Below, in pieces: positions 12,341 through 22,101 of a stretch of DNA of 64,000 nt; position 1 is the stretch's first letter, and each line of letters starts with the position of its first letter. The position numbers and the translations under genes were made by a program. This stretch comes from Mycolicibacter icosiumassiliensis (GTDB lineage Bacteria > Actinomycetota > Actinomycetes > Mycobacteriales > Mycobacteriaceae): contig NZ_LT546166.1 of the NCBI RefSeq assembly GCF_900078685.2, positions 2,794,780-2,858,779 on the forward strand. The letters run 5' to 3'. The notes under the pieces were generated by a model. The model worked only from the letters and a program-made list of their open reading frames with translations, was not told where the DNA came from and ran no database searches.

Positions 12341-13384
12341 GTGGCACTAGAGATTCCCGAATTCGAAACGCAGATGCGCGGTTTCGATCGCAATGAGGTC
12401 TCCGACTACATCGCACGTCTGCACCACGAAATCGATATTCTGCAGGACCGCAGCAAATCCCTCGAAGCGACCAAGTCGCAGACGCTCATTGACCGCGAAC
12501 AGCTCGTCGCCGAGGTCACCCGGCTGCAGAACGACGTGGTGCGGATGACCGCCGAAGCGGATTCGGAGCGCCAACGTCTCACCGCCGAGCTGGCCCAACT
12601 GCGCTCGCAGTTCGAGCAGGTCACCGGGCCGGTGGACTCCGTCGAGGGCATGTCCGACCGGATTGCACGGATGATGCGCATTGCCTCCGAGGAGGCTCGG
12701 CGCACCAAAGAACTGGCCCGCCAGGACGCCGAGGCGCTGACCGGAGAACTACGCGAGCAGTTGGAAGCCGCCAAACACGACCGGGCCGCCGCCAGTGAGG
12801 CGCTCGCCGAGTTCCAGGCGTCCACCAACGCCCGCCGGACGAAGATCCTCGAGGCCGCGACCCAGGAGGCCGAGCAGATTCTGCAAATCGCGCACGAGGA
12901 GCGCAGCCGGATCGCCCGGGAGATCGAGGAGGCCGAACGCAGCCGGCGCGAGTTGTACCAGCGCCTGGCCGAAGAGGACGAACGCAATCGCCGGGCGGCC
13001 CAGGAATCCCTCGACGAACAGATCAAACTGGCCTGGGAAGAGGACGAACGCAATCGCCGGGAGGCCCAGCACCGCCTGGACGAGAAGATGAAGGCGGCGT
13101 GGGAGCAGGCCGAGGCCAACATCGCCAAGCTCGACAAGGAGGCCCGCCTGGAGGCCTCCTCATTGATCGCCGGCACCAAGCGCGAAGCCAAGGTGATCAC
13201 CGAGCGCACACTGGCCGAAGTGGATCTGCTGAAGCGTGAGCGTGCCGGGATCGTCACCCACCTCAGCGAGATCAGGAACTGGATCGACACCACCGTCGGC
13301 GAGAACCGCCAAATCCCCGATCTGCCCGACGCGCCCGCCGCTGAGGTCGCCGAAGTGCCCCCAGCGGAGCAGGACGCCGGTTAG
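12341..13384 (+). CDS. DivIVA-domain coiled-coil protein (FilP/Wag31-like paralogue 2)
   Basis: A 347-residue paralogue of the preceding protein, more than half identical by eye over its whole length. It shares the IPEFETQMRGFDRNEVSDYI N-terminus, VEGMSDRIARMMRIASEEA, and the NARRTKILEAAT segment. A 20-22-residue charged repeat (AEEDERNRRAAQESLDEQ, then WEEDERNRREAQHRLDEK, then WEQAEANIAKLDKEA) lies near residues 205-270. The C-terminal ~25 residues are Pro/Ala/Glu-rich and unique to this copy. Tandem duplication is the likely origin. A scaffold role in polar growth is inferred. Confidence 0.86.
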   Translation: MALEIPEFETQMRGFDRNEVSDYIARLHHEIDILQDRSKSLEATKSQTLIDREQLVAEVTRLQNDVVRMTAEADSERQRLTAELAQLRSQFEQVTGPVDSVEGMSDRIARMMRIASEEARRTKELARQDAEALTGELREQLEAAKHDRAAASEALAEFQASTNARRTKILEAATQEAEQILQIAHEERSRIAREIEEAERSRRELYQRLAEEDERNRRAAQESLDEQIKLAWEEDERNRREAQHRLDEKMKAAWEQAEANIAKLDKEARLEASSLIAGTKREAKVITERTLAEVDLLKRERAGIVTHLSEIRNWIDTTVGENRQIPDLPDAPAAEVAEVPPAEQDAG

Positions 13385-13396
13385 GACCTCTTACCG

Positions 13397-13861
13397 CTAG
13401 GCCGACGAGCGCGCCCGCAACACCTCCAGCGCCTTGTCGGCGTGGGTGTCCATCGAGAATTCGCTGGCGATCACGTCCAACACGGTGCGGTCGGTGTCGA
13501 TGACGAACGTGGTGCGTTTCACCGGGATGAGCTTGCCCAGCATGCCGCGCTTAACGCCGAACTGGCTGGCCACCGCGCCGTCGGTGTCGGACAGCAGGGG
13601 GTAGTCGAAGCCCTGCTCGTCGGCGAACTTGGCCTGCTTGGCCACCGCATCGGCGCTGATGCCGACCCGGGTAGCCCCGACGGCGGCAAACTCGCCGGCC
13701 AGATCGCGGAAGTGACAGGCTTCCTTAGTACACCCCGGCGTCATGGCAGCCGGGTAGAAGAACAGCACCACCGGCCCGTCGGCCAGCAAGTCGCTTAGTT
13801 TGCGCCGCGCCCCGGTCTGGTCGGGGAGTTCGAAGTCGGCCACGGTGTCACCGGTTTTCAT
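13397..13861 (-). CDS. bcpB: peroxiredoxin, bacterioferritin comigratory protein type
   Basis: Thiol peroxidase of 154 residues reducing hydroperoxides in the cytoplasm. Thioredoxin fold with peroxidatic Cys44 in [13 protein letters not shown] and a resolving candidate Cys49. The [13 protein letters not shown] stretch replaces the usual YPKD. The frame continues upstream to 14035, but ATG 13861 ([10 protein letters not shown]) fits the family and has a -10 box 7 nt away. The gene lies between the his and trp loci, as Rv1608c does. Confidence 0.92.
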   Translation of the reverse strand: MKTGDTVADFELPDQTGARRKLSDLLADGPVVLFFYPAAMTPGCTKEACHFRDLAGEFAAVGATRVGISADAVAKQAKFADEQGFDYPLLSDTDGAVASQFGVKRGMLGKLIPVKRTTFVIDTDRTVLDVIASEFSMDTHADKALEVLRARSSA

Positions 13862-13868
13862 GGCGGCC

Positions 13869-13874
13869 ACGCTA
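13869..13874 (-). promoter_or_regulatory. -10 box for bcp
   Basis: TAGCGT on the minus strand, 7 nt before the ATG at 13861, suggesting a leaderless transcript. Confidence 0.4.
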
Positions 13875-13963
13875 CCCCGGGTGCAAGTGCGGCGGCGGCG
13901 ATAGTGGTGGGCCCGCCCGGCTCCGCCGCGCTTGCGATCGCCGGGGTCTGGGAAGATGGGCGC

Positions 13964-15505
13964 GTGCAAATCACGAGCACTTCTAGCGCCGGTGTCACAT
14001 CCCGGGCAGACTTCCGGGCACTGGCGGCCGAGCACCGCGTGGTCCCGGTAACCCGCAAGGTGCTGGCGGATGCCGAAACGCCGCTGTCGGCATACCGCAA
14101 GCTCGCCGCCAACCGCCCCGGCACCTTCCTGCTGGAGTCGGCCGAAAACGGTCGGTCGTGGTCGCGGTGGTCATTCATCGGAGCAGGCACGACCTCGGCG
14201 CTGACAGTGCGGAACGGCGAAGCGGTGTGGCTGGGCGCTGCACCGCAGGATGCACCCACCGGCGGTGACCCGTTGCAGGCTCTGCGCCAGACGCTGACGT
14301 TGCTGGAGACGGCCGCCATCCCCGGGCTGCCACCGCTGTCGAGCGGCCTGGTGGGATTCTTCACCTACGACCTGGTGCGCCGCCTGGAGCGGCTGCCCGA
14401 GCTGGCCGTCGACGATTTGCAGCTGCCCGACATGCTGCTGCTGCTGGCCAGCGACATGGCCGCCGTCGACCACCACGAGGGCACCATCACGCTGATCGCC
14501 AACGCGGTGAACTGGAACGGCACCGACGAGCGCGTTGACGAGGCTTACGACGACGCAATCGCCCGCCTCGATGTGATGGCCGCGGCACTGAGTCAGCCGC
14601 TGGAATCCAGTGTCGCCACTTTCGACCGGCCCGACCCGGTCTACCGCAGTCAGCGCACACCCGAGGAGTACGGGGCGATCGTCGAGCGACTGGTCGGCGA
14701 GATCGAGGCCGGCGAGGCGTTTCAGGTGGTTCCCTCGCAGCGTTTCGAGATGACCACGCCGGCGGACCCCATCGATGTCTACCGGATGCTGCGGGTGTCC
14801 AACCCGAGCCCGTACATGTACCTGCTGCAGGTGCCCGACGACGGCGGGGGCCTGGCCTTTTCTATCGTGGGCTCCAGCCCTGAGGCGCTGGTGACCGTGC
14901 AAGATGGCCGCGCGACCACTCACCCGATCGCCGGAACCCGGTGGCGCGGGGCGACCGAGGACGAAGACCAGCTGCTGGCCAAGGATCTGTTGAACGACGA
15001 CAAGGAACTCGCCGAGCACCTGATGCTGGTCGACCTGGGCCGCAACGACCTGGGCCGGGTGTGTGTTCCCGGAACCGTGCGGGTCTCCGACTACAGCCAT
15101 ATCGAGCGCTACAGCCACGTCATGCACCTGGTGTCCACCGTCACCGGCGAGCTCGCCCAGGACCGGACCGCGCTGGACGCGGTGACGGCGTGCTTCCCGG
15201 CAGGCACCCTGTCCGGGGCACCCAAAGTGCGCGCGATGGAGCTGATCGAGGAGGTCGAGAAGACCCGGCGCGGGCTCTATGGCGGCGTCGTCGGCTACCT
15301 GGATTTTGCCGGCAACGCCGACTTCGCCATCGCGATCCGCACGGCCCTGATGCGCGATGGCAGCGCCTATGTCCAGGCCGGTGGCGGAGTGGTCGCCGAC
15401 TCCAACGGCCCCTACGAATACACCGAGGCCTCCAACAAGGCCCGGGCTGTGCTGGCCGCGATCGCCGCCGCCGAGACCTTGGCGGTGCCCGGGACCGATG
15501 GCTGA
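13964..15505 (+). CDS. trpE: anthranilate synthase component I
   Basis: Chorismate-to-anthranilate synthase large subunit, 513 residues. The N-terminal domain contains the feedback site [18 protein letters not shown]. The chorismate-binding domain has PSQRFEM, the [10 protein letters not shown] motif, [14 protein letters not shown], and [23 protein letters not shown] 13964 is preferred because the family starts shortly before the [20 protein letters not shown] block; an earlier frame start at 13904 is in intergenic sequence. No Trp-codon leader peptide or attenuator is apparent upstream. The stop overlaps the next gene by 8 nt. Confidence 0.95.
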   Translation: MQITSTSSAGVTSRADFRALAAEHRVVPVTRKVLADAETPLSAYRKLAANRPGTFLLESAENGRSWSRWSFIGAGTTSALTVRNGEAVWLGAAPQDAPTGGDPLQALRQTLTLLETAAIPGLPPLSSGLVGFFTYDLVRRLERLPELAVDDLQLPDMLLLLASDMAAVDHHEGTITLIANAVNWNGTDERVDEAYDDAIARLDVMAAALSQPLESSVATFDRPDPVYRSQRTPEEYGAIVERLVGEIEAGEAFQVVPSQRFEMTTPADPIDVYRMLRVSNPSPYMYLLQVPDDGGGLAFSIVGSSPEALVTVQDGRATTHPIAGTRWRGATEDEDQLLAKDLLNDDKELAEHLMLVDLGRNDLGRVCVPGTVRVSDYSHIERYSHVMHLVSTVTGELAQDRTALDAVTACFPAGTLSGAPKVRAMELIEEVEKTRRGLYGGVVGYLDFAGNADFAIAIRTALMRDGSAYVQAGGGVVADSNGPYEYTEASNKARAVLAAIAAAETLAVPGTDG

Positions 15506-16160
15506 CGGTCGCGAACGCAACGACACCCGCGCGCTACGCGGGGCGCAACTGCTGCTGGTAGCGGCCGCCGGGGGTCTCTGGGGCGCCGCACGGCTGCCGT
15601 GGGTGCTGATCCGCTCGTTCGACGGGCTCGGCCAGCCCAAGCAGATCACCCTCACCGGAGCGTCCTGGTCGACAGCGCTGTTGCCCCTGGCGCTGCTGTG
15701 CCTGGCCGCCGCGGTTGCCGCGATGGCGGTGCGCGGGTGGCAGCTGCGGGTGCTGGCGGTGGTGCTGGCCGGGGTGAGCCTGGCGTGCGGCTATCTCGCT
15801 ACCAGCATGTGGGCGGCCCGCGACATCACCCTGCGGGCCCTGGATATCGCGGAGATTCCGTTGACCTCGCTGCTGGGCACCGAACGCCGTCTCACCGGCG
15901 CCGTGTTGAGCCTGGTCGCCGCCCTGGGCGTGCTGGTCGCGGCGGTGCTGTTGATGCGCGTTGCCGCACACAGCGCCGGCCGGGTGACCAAGTATTCGGC
16001 ACCTGCGGAGCGCCGCGCGGCGGCGCGTGATGTCGAGGCAGGCAAGCGCGCCGACCCGGACGGACCGCGGGTGTCGGAACGCATGATGTGGGACGCGCTC
16101 GACGAGGGGCGTGACCCCACCGGGGATGCAGATGATGGCGCGTCGGACCCGGACGGCTAG
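15498..16160 (+). CDS. Trp biosynthesis-associated membrane protein
   Basis: A 220-residue integral membrane protein with about four hydrophobic segments (near residues 15-33, 58-75, 83-101 and 132-155) and a charged cytoplasmic C-terminal tail. It is the actinobacterial family always found between trpE and trpC (Rv1610 position). Its biochemical role is not known; linkage suggests tryptophan or indole-related membrane function. ATG 15498 overlaps the trpE stop. Confidence 0.85.
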   Translation: MADGRERNDTRALRGAQLLLVAAAGGLWGAARLPWVLIRSFDGLGQPKQITLTGASWSTALLPLALLCLAAAVAAMAVRGWQLRVLAVVLAGVSLACGYLATSMWAARDITLRALDIAEIPLTSLLGTERRLTGAVLSLVAALGVLVAAVLLMRVAAHSAGRVTKYSAPAERRAAARDVEAGKRADPDGPRVSERMMWDALDEGRDPTGDADDGASDPDG

Positions 16161-16263
16161 GTGTTCTTGACGGGCCGGTGACACCGCGGACTGCGACGGT
16201 CGTTACCCTTCGATAAAGGTCTTCGACGAAGGTCCACCGGACGCGGGAGAGGAAGCGGCAGTC

Positions 16264-17082
16264 ATGACTTCGGCATCCGTTCTCGACTCCATCATTGAGG
16301 GAGTCTGCGCCGACCTTGCTGCCCGAGAGGCCCTCGTCCCGCTCGCGGAAGTCAAGGCAGCGGCCGAAGCCATGCCTGCGCCACGCGACGTGATGGCGGC
16401 GTTGCGGGAGCCCGGCATCGCGGTCATCGCTGAGGTGAAGCGCGCCAGCCCGTCCAAGGGCCAACTGGCGCCCATCGCCGACCCGGCGGAGCTGGCCAGC
16501 TCCTACGCCGACGGCGGGGCCCGGGCGATCAGCGTGCTGACCGAGCAGCGCCGCTTCAACGGCTCGCTGGCCGACCTGGACGCGGTGCGTGCCGCGGTGT
16601 CGGTTCCGGTGCTGCGCAAGGACTTCATCGTGCGGCCGTACCAGATTCACGAGGCCCGCGCTCACGGCGCAGACATGTTGCTGCTGATCGTGGCGGCGCT
16701 CGAGCAACAGGCACTGGAGTCCATGCTGGACCGCACCGAGTCGCTCGGTATGACCGCACTGGTCGAGGTGCACACCGAAGAAGAGGCCGACCGTGCATTG
16801 ACTGCCGGCGCCAAGGTGATCGGTGTCAATGCACGGGACCTGACCACGTTGGAGGTCGACCGCGACTGCTTCGCGCGGATCGCGCCCGGACTGCCCACCG
16901 AGGTGGTCAAGATCGCCGAGTCTGGGGTGCGGGGCACCGCGGACCTGCTGGCCTACGCAGGTGCCGGCGCGGACGCTGTCCTGGTCGGCGAGGGACTCGT
17001 CACCAGTGGCGACCCGCGGGCGGCCGTTGCCGATTTGGTCAGTGCGGGTAAGCATCCGTCCTGCCCGAAGTCGGCCCGCTAA
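16264..17082 (+). CDS. trpC: indole-3-glycerol phosphate synthase
   Basis: (Beta/alpha)8 enzyme closing the indole ring, 272 residues, monofunctional. Catalytic and phosphate-binding blocks are visible: [46 protein letters not shown] and [10 protein letters not shown]. The stop TAA is followed directly by the trpB ATG. A 103-bp gap separates it from the membrane protein gene. Confidence 0.96.
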   Translation: MTSASVLDSIIEGVCADLAAREALVPLAEVKAAAEAMPAPRDVMAALREPGIAVIAEVKRASPSKGQLAPIADPAELASSYADGGARAISVLTEQRRFNGSLADLDAVRAAVSVPVLRKDFIVRPYQIHEARAHGADMLLLIVAALEQQALESMLDRTESLGMTALVEVHTEEEADRALTAGAKVIGVNARDLTTLEVDRDCFARIAPGLPTEVVKIAESGVRGTADLLAYAGAGADAVLVGEGLVTSGDPRAAVADLVSAGKHPSCPKSAR

Positions 17083-18351
17083 ATGTCAGACACCTCGAAC
17101 CCGAACCTTCCGCGTGCCAGTGCCGGAGTGGCTGAACCGACCGCGCATGATCCCGATGCCCGCGGGCACTTCGGTGTCTACGGAGGTCGCTACGTCGCCG
17201 AAGCGCTGATGGCGGTCATCGAAGAAGTCACCGCCGCCTACGACAAAGTGCGCAACGACCCTGAGTTCCTGGACACTCTGGACGACCTGCAGACGCACTA
17301 CACCGGCCGGCCCTCACCGCTGTATGAGGCGGAGCGCCTGACCGCGCACGCCGGCGGCGCTCGCATCTTCTTGAAGCGAGAGGACCTGAACCACACCGGT
17401 TCTCACAAGATCAACAACGTGCTCGGCCAGGCACTATTGGCGCGACACATGGGCAAGACCCGGGTGATCGCCGAGACCGGCGCGGGCCAACACGGGGTCG
17501 CCACCGCCACGGCCTGTGCCTTGCTCGGCCTGGAATGCGTGATCTACATGGGTGCTGTCGACACTCGCCGTCAGGCCCTGAATGTGGCCCGGATGCGGCT
17601 GCTGGGCGCCGAGGTGATCTCGGTCGAATCCGGTTCGCAGACCCTCAAGGACGCCATCAACGAGGCCTTCCGCGACTGGGTTACCAATGCCGATCGGACC
17701 TATTACTGCTTCGGCACGGCGGCCGGGCCCCACCCGTTCCCGACCATGGTGCGCGACTTCCAGCGGGTGGTCGGTTTGGAGACGCGCGTTCAGATCCAAC
17801 AGATGGCGGGCCGCCTGCCCGACGCCGTGGTGGCGTGTGTGGGCGGCGGGTCGAACGCTATTGGTATCTTTCACGCGTTCCTCGACGATCCCGCGGTCCG
17901 GCTGATCGGGTTCGAGGCTGGCGGCGACGGCGTCGACACCGGCCGGCACGCCGCGACATTCGCCGGTGGATCCCCGGGTGCTTTCCAGGGCTCGTTCTCC
18001 TATCTGCTGCAGGACGACGACGGTCAGACCATCGAGTCGCACTCGATCTCGGCCGGGTTGGATTACCCGGGGGTGGGTCCGGAGCACGCCTGGCTGCGTG
18101 AGACGGGGCGCGCCGAGTATCGGCCGATCACCGACACCGAGGCGATGGACGCGTTCGGAATCCTCTGCCGCACTGAGGGAATCATTCCGGCAATCGAATC
18201 GGCACACGCGGTGGCCGGCGCGCTCAAGCTGGCGACCGAGCTGGGGCCCGGCAAGGTCATCGTGGTCAACGTGTCCGGCCGGGGCGACAAGGACGTGGAG
18301 ACCGCGGCCAAGTGGTTCGGCCTGTTCGACGAGGCGGGAGGCGCGTCGTGA
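17083..18351 (+). CDS. trpB: tryptophan synthase beta chain
   Basis: PLP enzyme joining indole and serine, 422 residues. The PLP lysine is Lys109 in HTGSHKINN; the [12 protein letters not shown] and GGGSNAIG motifs bind substrate and cofactor phosphate; the C-terminus has [10 protein letters not shown]. It begins at the base after the trpC stop and overlaps trpA by 4 nt. Confidence 0.97.
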   Translation: MSDTSNPNLPRASAGVAEPTAHDPDARGHFGVYGGRYVAEALMAVIEEVTAAYDKVRNDPEFLDTLDDLQTHYTGRPSPLYEAERLTAHAGGARIFLKREDLNHTGSHKINNVLGQALLARHMGKTRVIAETGAGQHGVATATACALLGLECVIYMGAVDTRRQALNVARMRLLGAEVISVESGSQTLKDAINEAFRDWVTNADRTYYCFGTAAGPHPFPTMVRDFQRVVGLETRVQIQQMAGRLPDAVVACVGGGSNAIGIFHAFLDDPAVRLIGFEAGGDGVDTGRHAATFAGGSPGAFQGSFSYLLQDDDGQTIESHSISAGLDYPGVGPEHAWLRETGRAEYRPITDTEAMDAFGILCRTEGIIPAIESAHAVAGALKLATELGPGKVIVVNVSGRGDKDVETAAKWFGLFDEAGGAS

Positions 18352-19154
18352 GCGACCACGCCGGCGATCGGCTGGCCCCGATGTTCGCCGCGTGCCGAGC
18401 CGAGGGCCGCGCAGCGCTGATCGGCTATCTGCCGACCGGGTACCCCGACGTGCCGGGCTCGATTGCCGCGTTGACCGCCCTGGTCGAATCCGGTTGTGAC
18501 CTCATCGAAGTCGGCGTGCCCTATTCCGATCCGGGAATGGATGGCCCGACGATCGCACGCGCCACCGAGACCGCGCTGCAGGGCGGGGTGCGGGTGCGCG
18601 ACACCCTGACCGCGGTCGAGGCCATCACCAAGGCCGGCGGACGTGCCGTGGTGATGACCTACTGGAACCCGGTGCTGCGCTACGGCGTCGACGCGTTCGC
18701 TCGCGACCTGGCCTCGGCCGGCGGGCTGGGTCTGATCACCCCGGATCTGATCGTCGACGAAGCAGATGACTGGATGGTCGCGTCCGAACAGCACGTGCTG
18801 GATCGGATCTTCCTGGTGGCGCCGTCCTCGACGCCGCAGCGACTGACCGAGACCGTCAAAGCGACCCGCGGGTTCGTCTACGCCGCCTCCACGATGGGCG
18901 TGACCGGCGCCCGCAACACCGTGTCGAACGCCGCGCCGGAGCTGGTGGCCAGGGTGCGCGAGGTCTCCGACATTCCCGTCGGCGTGGGGCTGGGCGTGCG
19001 CTCGGGCGCTCAAGCCGCCGAGATCGGTGCCTATACCGACGGCGTCATCGTCGGTTCGGCGCTGGTCACCGCGCTCGCCGATGGCCTGGGCGAACTTCGG
19101 GCGTTGACGCAAGAGCTTGCTTCCGGTGTGCGTCTAAAGGTTTCAACGCAATGA
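18348..19154 (+). CDS. trpA: tryptophan synthase alpha chain
   Basis: Cleaves indole-3-glycerol phosphate, feeding indole to TrpB. 268 residues from the GTG inside the trpB stop. The catalytic Glu and Asp are in [10 protein letters not shown]; other landmarks are [21 protein letters not shown] and the GVTGAR phosphate site. The stop overlaps the lgt ATG, so lgt is coupled to the trp operon. Confidence 0.96.
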   Translation: MSDHAGDRLAPMFAACRAEGRAALIGYLPTGYPDVPGSIAALTALVESGCDLIEVGVPYSDPGMDGPTIARATETALQGGVRVRDTLTAVEAITKAGGRAVVMTYWNPVLRYGVDAFARDLASAGGLGLITPDLIVDEADDWMVASEQHVLDRIFLVAPSSTPQRLTETVKATRGFVYAASTMGVTGARNTVSNAAPELVARVREVSDIPVGVGLGVRSGAQAAEIGAYTDGVIVGSALVTALADGLGELRALTQELASGVRLKVSTQ

Positions 19155-20182
19155 CGCTAGATTGGCTCACTTACTTTCCCAGCCCTGCCCGCGGTGTCTG
19201 GCACCTGGGACCGGTGCCGATCCGGGCTTACGCGCTGTGCATCATCATCGGCATCGTCGTCGCCCTGCTGCTCGGTGATCGCCGGTGGCGGGCCCGTGGC
19301 GGCGAGCCGGGCGTCATCTATGACATCGCGCTGTGGGCGGTGCCGTTCGGGCTGATCGGCGGTCGCCTGTACCACTTGATGACCGACTGGCGGACCTACT
19401 TCGGTGAGGGCGGCGTCGGATGGGAAGCGACGCCGCGGATCTGGGACGGCGGTCTGGGGATCTGGGGCGCGGTGGCGCTCGGGGGAGTCGGTGCGTGGAT
19501 CGGCTGCCGTCGCCGCGGGATCCCTCTGCCGGCGTTCGGCGACGCCGTCGCGCCCGGGATCGTGTTGGCTCAGGCGATCGGGCGGATCGGAAACTACTTC
19601 AATCAGGAGCTCTACGGGCGGGAGACCACGCTGCCGTGGGGTCTGGAGATCTTCTGGCGCGAAGACGCCGCCGGGGTCCGCGATCCGCACCTGCTCGACG
19701 GCGTGTCGACCGGCGAGCTCTACAAGATCGTTCAACCGACGTTCTTGTACGAATTGTTGTGGAACCTCGTGGTGTTCCTCGTGCTGATCTACGCCGACCG
19801 ACGGTTCCGGATGGGCCACGGGCGGTTGTTCGCGCTCTATGTCGCCGGCTACTGCATCGGCCGGTTCGGTATTGAGCTGCTCCGTGACGATGCGGCGACC
19901 CACATCGCCGGAATCCGGGTCAACTCGTTCACGTCGACGTTCGTTTTCATCGGCGCGGTGGTGTACATCCTGCTGGCGGCCAAGGGGCGGGAAGATCGAA
20001 GCCGAGTCGGACGAAGAGCATCAAGAGTCCGACGACAAAGAGCTGGTCGCAGCCGGGGTCGCCAACGGGGTCGGCTCCGTGGTCCGGGTGCCGAAAAGAC
20101 TTACCGGCGAAGCCGAATCGGCAGAGGCCGACACCGACGACGACGAGGCCGACTCGGACGACGAGGACGGCGGCGATGCTGA
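19151..20182 (+). CDS. lgt: prolipoprotein diacylglyceryl transferase, tail frameshifted
   Basis: Membrane enzyme adding diacylglycerol to lipobox cysteines. The catalytic core (about 280 residues) is complete, with RAYALCIIIG, the GGRLYHLMTDW segment, WDGGLGIWGA and the signature AQAIGRIGNYFNQELYG. After KGRED (near 19994) the frame becomes Arg-rich for some 60 residues and ends at 20182. In a neighbouring frame an acidic tail typical of mycobacterial Lgt runs to 20492. A single extra base near 19997 would explain this. Core function should be unaffected. ATG overlaps the trpA stop. Confidence 0.9.
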   Translation: MTLDWLTYFPSPARGVWHLGPVPIRAYALCIIIGIVVALLLGDRRWRARGGEPGVIYDIALWAVPFGLIGGRLYHLMTDWRTYFGEGGVGWEATPRIWDGGLGIWGAVALGGVGAWIGCRRRGIPLPAFGDAVAPGIVLAQAIGRIGNYFNQELYGRETTLPWGLEIFWREDAAGVRDPHLLDGVSTGELYKIVQPTFLYELLWNLVVFLVLIYADRRFRMGHGRLFALYVAGYCIGRFGIELLRDDAATHIAGIRVNSFTSTFVFIGAVVYILLAAKGREDRSRVGRRASRVRRQRAGRSRGRQRGRLRGPGAEKTYRRSRIGRGRHRRRRGRLGRRGRRRC

Positions 20183-20351
20183 GGGTTCCGAGGAGCCAGA
20201 GGTAGCCCAGCAGGCCGTACCCGAGGAGTCCGCCGAGGCCGCAGCCGAACCCGAAGCGGAAGCGGCGACGGACGGCGACGAAGACGAAGCGGTTGCTCCC
20301 GAGGCGGACGGCGACGTTACGGCCGCGGACGACTCGGACACCGACGACTCA

Positions 20352-20378
20352 GATGACTCAGATGACTCAGATGACTCA
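20352..20378 (+). repeat. 9-bp tandem repeat (GATGACTCA x3) in lgt tail
   Basis: Three perfect units of GATGACTCA encode Asp-Asp-Ser repeats in the acidic frame; a related unit precedes them. A multiple of three, so copy changes keep frame. Confidence 0.8.
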
Positions 20379-20453
20379 GACGAGGCTGACCCAGCCGATT
20401 CGGAAGATTCGGACGAAGCCGACGAGTCAGCAAAACCGCACGACACGGACGAG

Positions 20454-20480
20454 ACTGACAGCACTGACAGCACTGACAGC
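20454..20480 (+). repeat. 9-bp tandem repeat (ACTGACAGC x3) in lgt tail
   Basis: Three perfect units encoding Thr-Asp-Ser repeats just before the tail stop codon. Confidence 0.8.
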
Positions 20481-20670
20481 GGGCCAGAGTAGCCCTATTC
20501 GCCGAAGTCGAAAGTCACTGCCGCACTGTTGCAGCTGGGGTGTCATCGACGCGATCTGGATGCTGAGTGGGCGAGTGCATGACACGCAAGGTCGCCCGCC
20601 GCACCCGTGCGTCACACGGTTTTTCGTTGACGGCAACCGTTCCTGAGGGAGTCGGCTCAGCCGGCCCGAC

Positions 20671-20676
20671 TATGCT
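20671..20676 (+). promoter_or_regulatory. -10 box for pyk
   Basis: TATGCT, 6 nt before GTG 20683, no Shine-Dalgarno. Separates pyk transcription from the trp-lgt operon. The 190-bp gap shows no other gene. Confidence 0.5.
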
Positions 20677-20682
20677 GGCGCC

Positions 20683-22101
20683 GTGAATAGACGCGGAAAG
20701 ATCGTCTGCACTCTTGGTCCCGTGACTCACTCTGCGGAGATGGTCCGGGCATTGGTCGACGCAGGCATGGACGTGGCCCGCCTGAACTTCAGCCACGGCG
20801 AGCACAAGGACCACCAGGCGTCCTATGAGTGGGTGCGGGCCGCCTCGGATGCGACCGGCAGGGCGGTCGGTGTGCTGGCCGACCTGCAGGGCCCCAAGAT
20901 CCGATTGGGACGTTTCGCCGACGGACCCGTTTACTGGGCCAACGGCGAGACGGTGCGGATCACCGTCTCTGACTGCCCCGGCGACCACGACCGAGTGTCG
21001 ACCACTTACAAGCAGCTGGCCGCCGATGCGGCCCCGGGCGACCGGGTGCTGGTCGACGACGGCAAGGTCGGCCTGGTGGTGGAGCACATCGACGGTGACG
21101 ATGTGGTCTGCACGGTCACCGAGGGTGGTCCGGTCAGCAATCACAAGGGTATTTCGCTGCCGGGCATGAACGTCTCCGCGCCGGCGCTGTCGGAGAAGGA
21201 CATCGAGGACCTGGAGTTCGCGCTCAAGCTCGGCGTCGACATCGTGGCGCTGTCGTTCGTGCGCTCGCCGTCGGACGTGGAACTGGTGCACGAGGTGATG
21301 GACCGGGTCGGCCGTCGCGTGCCGGTGATCGCCAAGATGGAGAAGCCGGAGGCCATTGAGAATCTCGAGGCCGTGGTCTTGGCGTTCGATGCGGTCATGG
21401 TGGCCCGCGGTGACCTGGGTGTGGAGCTGGCGCTCGAAGAGGTGCCGCTGGTGCAGAAGCGTGTTATCCAGGTGGCACGCGAGAACGCACGTCCGGTGAT
21501 CGTGGCGACCCAGATGCTGGAGTCGATGATCGAGAACTTCCGGCCCACCCGGGCCGAAGCGTCCGACGTGGCCAACGCGGTGCTCGACGGCGCCGACGCG
21601 GTGATGCTGTCCGGGGAGACCGCGGTGGGCAAGCACGCTCTCGACGCCGTGCGGACCATGAGCCGGATCATCTGCGCGGTGGAGCAGAACTCCACGGCGG
21701 CACCGCCGTTGACGCACGTGCCGCGTACCAAGCGGGGCGTGATCTCGTTCGCGGCACGCGAGATCGGTGAACGCCTGGATGCCAAGGCATTGGTGGCGTT
21801 CACCCAGTCGGGTGACACCGTGCGTCGGTTGGCCCGGTTGCACACTCCGCTGCCGTTGTTGGCTTTCACCGCGCTACCGGAGATCCGCAGCCAGTTGGCG
21901 ATGACCTGGGGGACCGAGACTTTCATCGTTCCGCAGGCACACACCACCGACGGGATGATCCGCCAGGTGGACAAGGCGCTGCTCGATCTGGGTCGTTACG
22001 AGCGCGGTGATCTGATGGTGATCGTCGCGGGCGCTCCGCCGGGAACCGAGGGCTCGACCAACATGATCCACGTGCACCGACTCGGGGAGGACGACATCTA
22101 G
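20683..22101 (+). CDS. pyk: pyruvate kinase
   Basis: Glycolytic enzyme making pyruvate and ATP from PEP, 472 residues. Visible motifs: KIVCTLGP, ARLNFSHG, LADLQGPKIRLG, KMEKPEAIEN with the catalytic Lys, MVARGDLGVEL, the ATQMLESM segment, and PTRAEASDVANAVLDG. The C-terminal allosteric domain has TQSGDTVRRLARL. GTG start with leaderless promoter. The last base overlaps the tesB start. Confidence 0.96.
   Translation: MNRRGKIVCTLGPVTHSAEMVRALVDAGMDVARLNFSHGEHKDHQASYEWVRAASDATGRAVGVLADLQGPKIRLGRFADGPVYWANGETVRITVSDCPGDHDRVSTTYKQLAADAAPGDRVLVDDGKVGLVVEHIDGDDVVCTVTEGGPVSNHKGISLPGMNVSAPALSEKDIEDLEFALKLGVDIVALSFVRSPSDVELVHEVMDRVGRRVPVIAKMEKPEAIENLEAVVLAFDAVMVARGDLGVELALEEVPLVQKRVIQVARENARPVIVATQMLESMIENFRPTRAEASDVANAVLDGADAVMLSGETAVGKHALDAVRTMSRIICAVEQNSTAAPPLTHVPRTKRGVISFAAREIGERLDAKALVAFTQSGDTVRRLARLHTPLPLLAFTALPEIRSQLAMTWGTETFIVPQAHTTDGMIRQVDKALLDLGRYERGDLMVIVAGAPPGTEGSTNMIHVHRLGEDDI

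Larger units (their letters stand above)
19998..20492 (+). pseudogene. out-of-frame acidic C-terminal tail of lgt
   Basis: About 164 codons reading EAESDEEHQESDD and onward, strongly Asp/Glu/Ser-rich, ending in a TAG at 20490-20492. Long acidic or Glu/Ala-rich tails occur at the Lgt C-terminus in mycobacteria. Removing one base near 19997 (after KGRED) joins the core to this frame. Either a real frameshift or a sequencing error; the strong acidic bias indicates this was the selected frame. Confidence 0.7.

Noticed and set aside
12406-13293. 295-codon Ser/Arg-rich minus-strand frame
   Set aside because: Complement of the repetitive coiled-coil gene; the apparent repeats are the shadow of that gene.
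13862-13963. Tryptophan attenuator or leader peptide before trpE
   Set aside because: No run of Trp codons in a short frame and no terminator-like hairpin with T-tract.
14171-15655. 494-codon minus-strand frame across trpE
   Set aside because: Antisense shadow of trpE with no recognisable domain or start signal.
20515-21843. 442-codon open frame on the minus strand across pyk
   Set aside because: Antisense to a clearly conserved pyruvate kinase gene; His/Arg/Gly-rich low-complexity product typical of the reverse strand of GC-rich genes.
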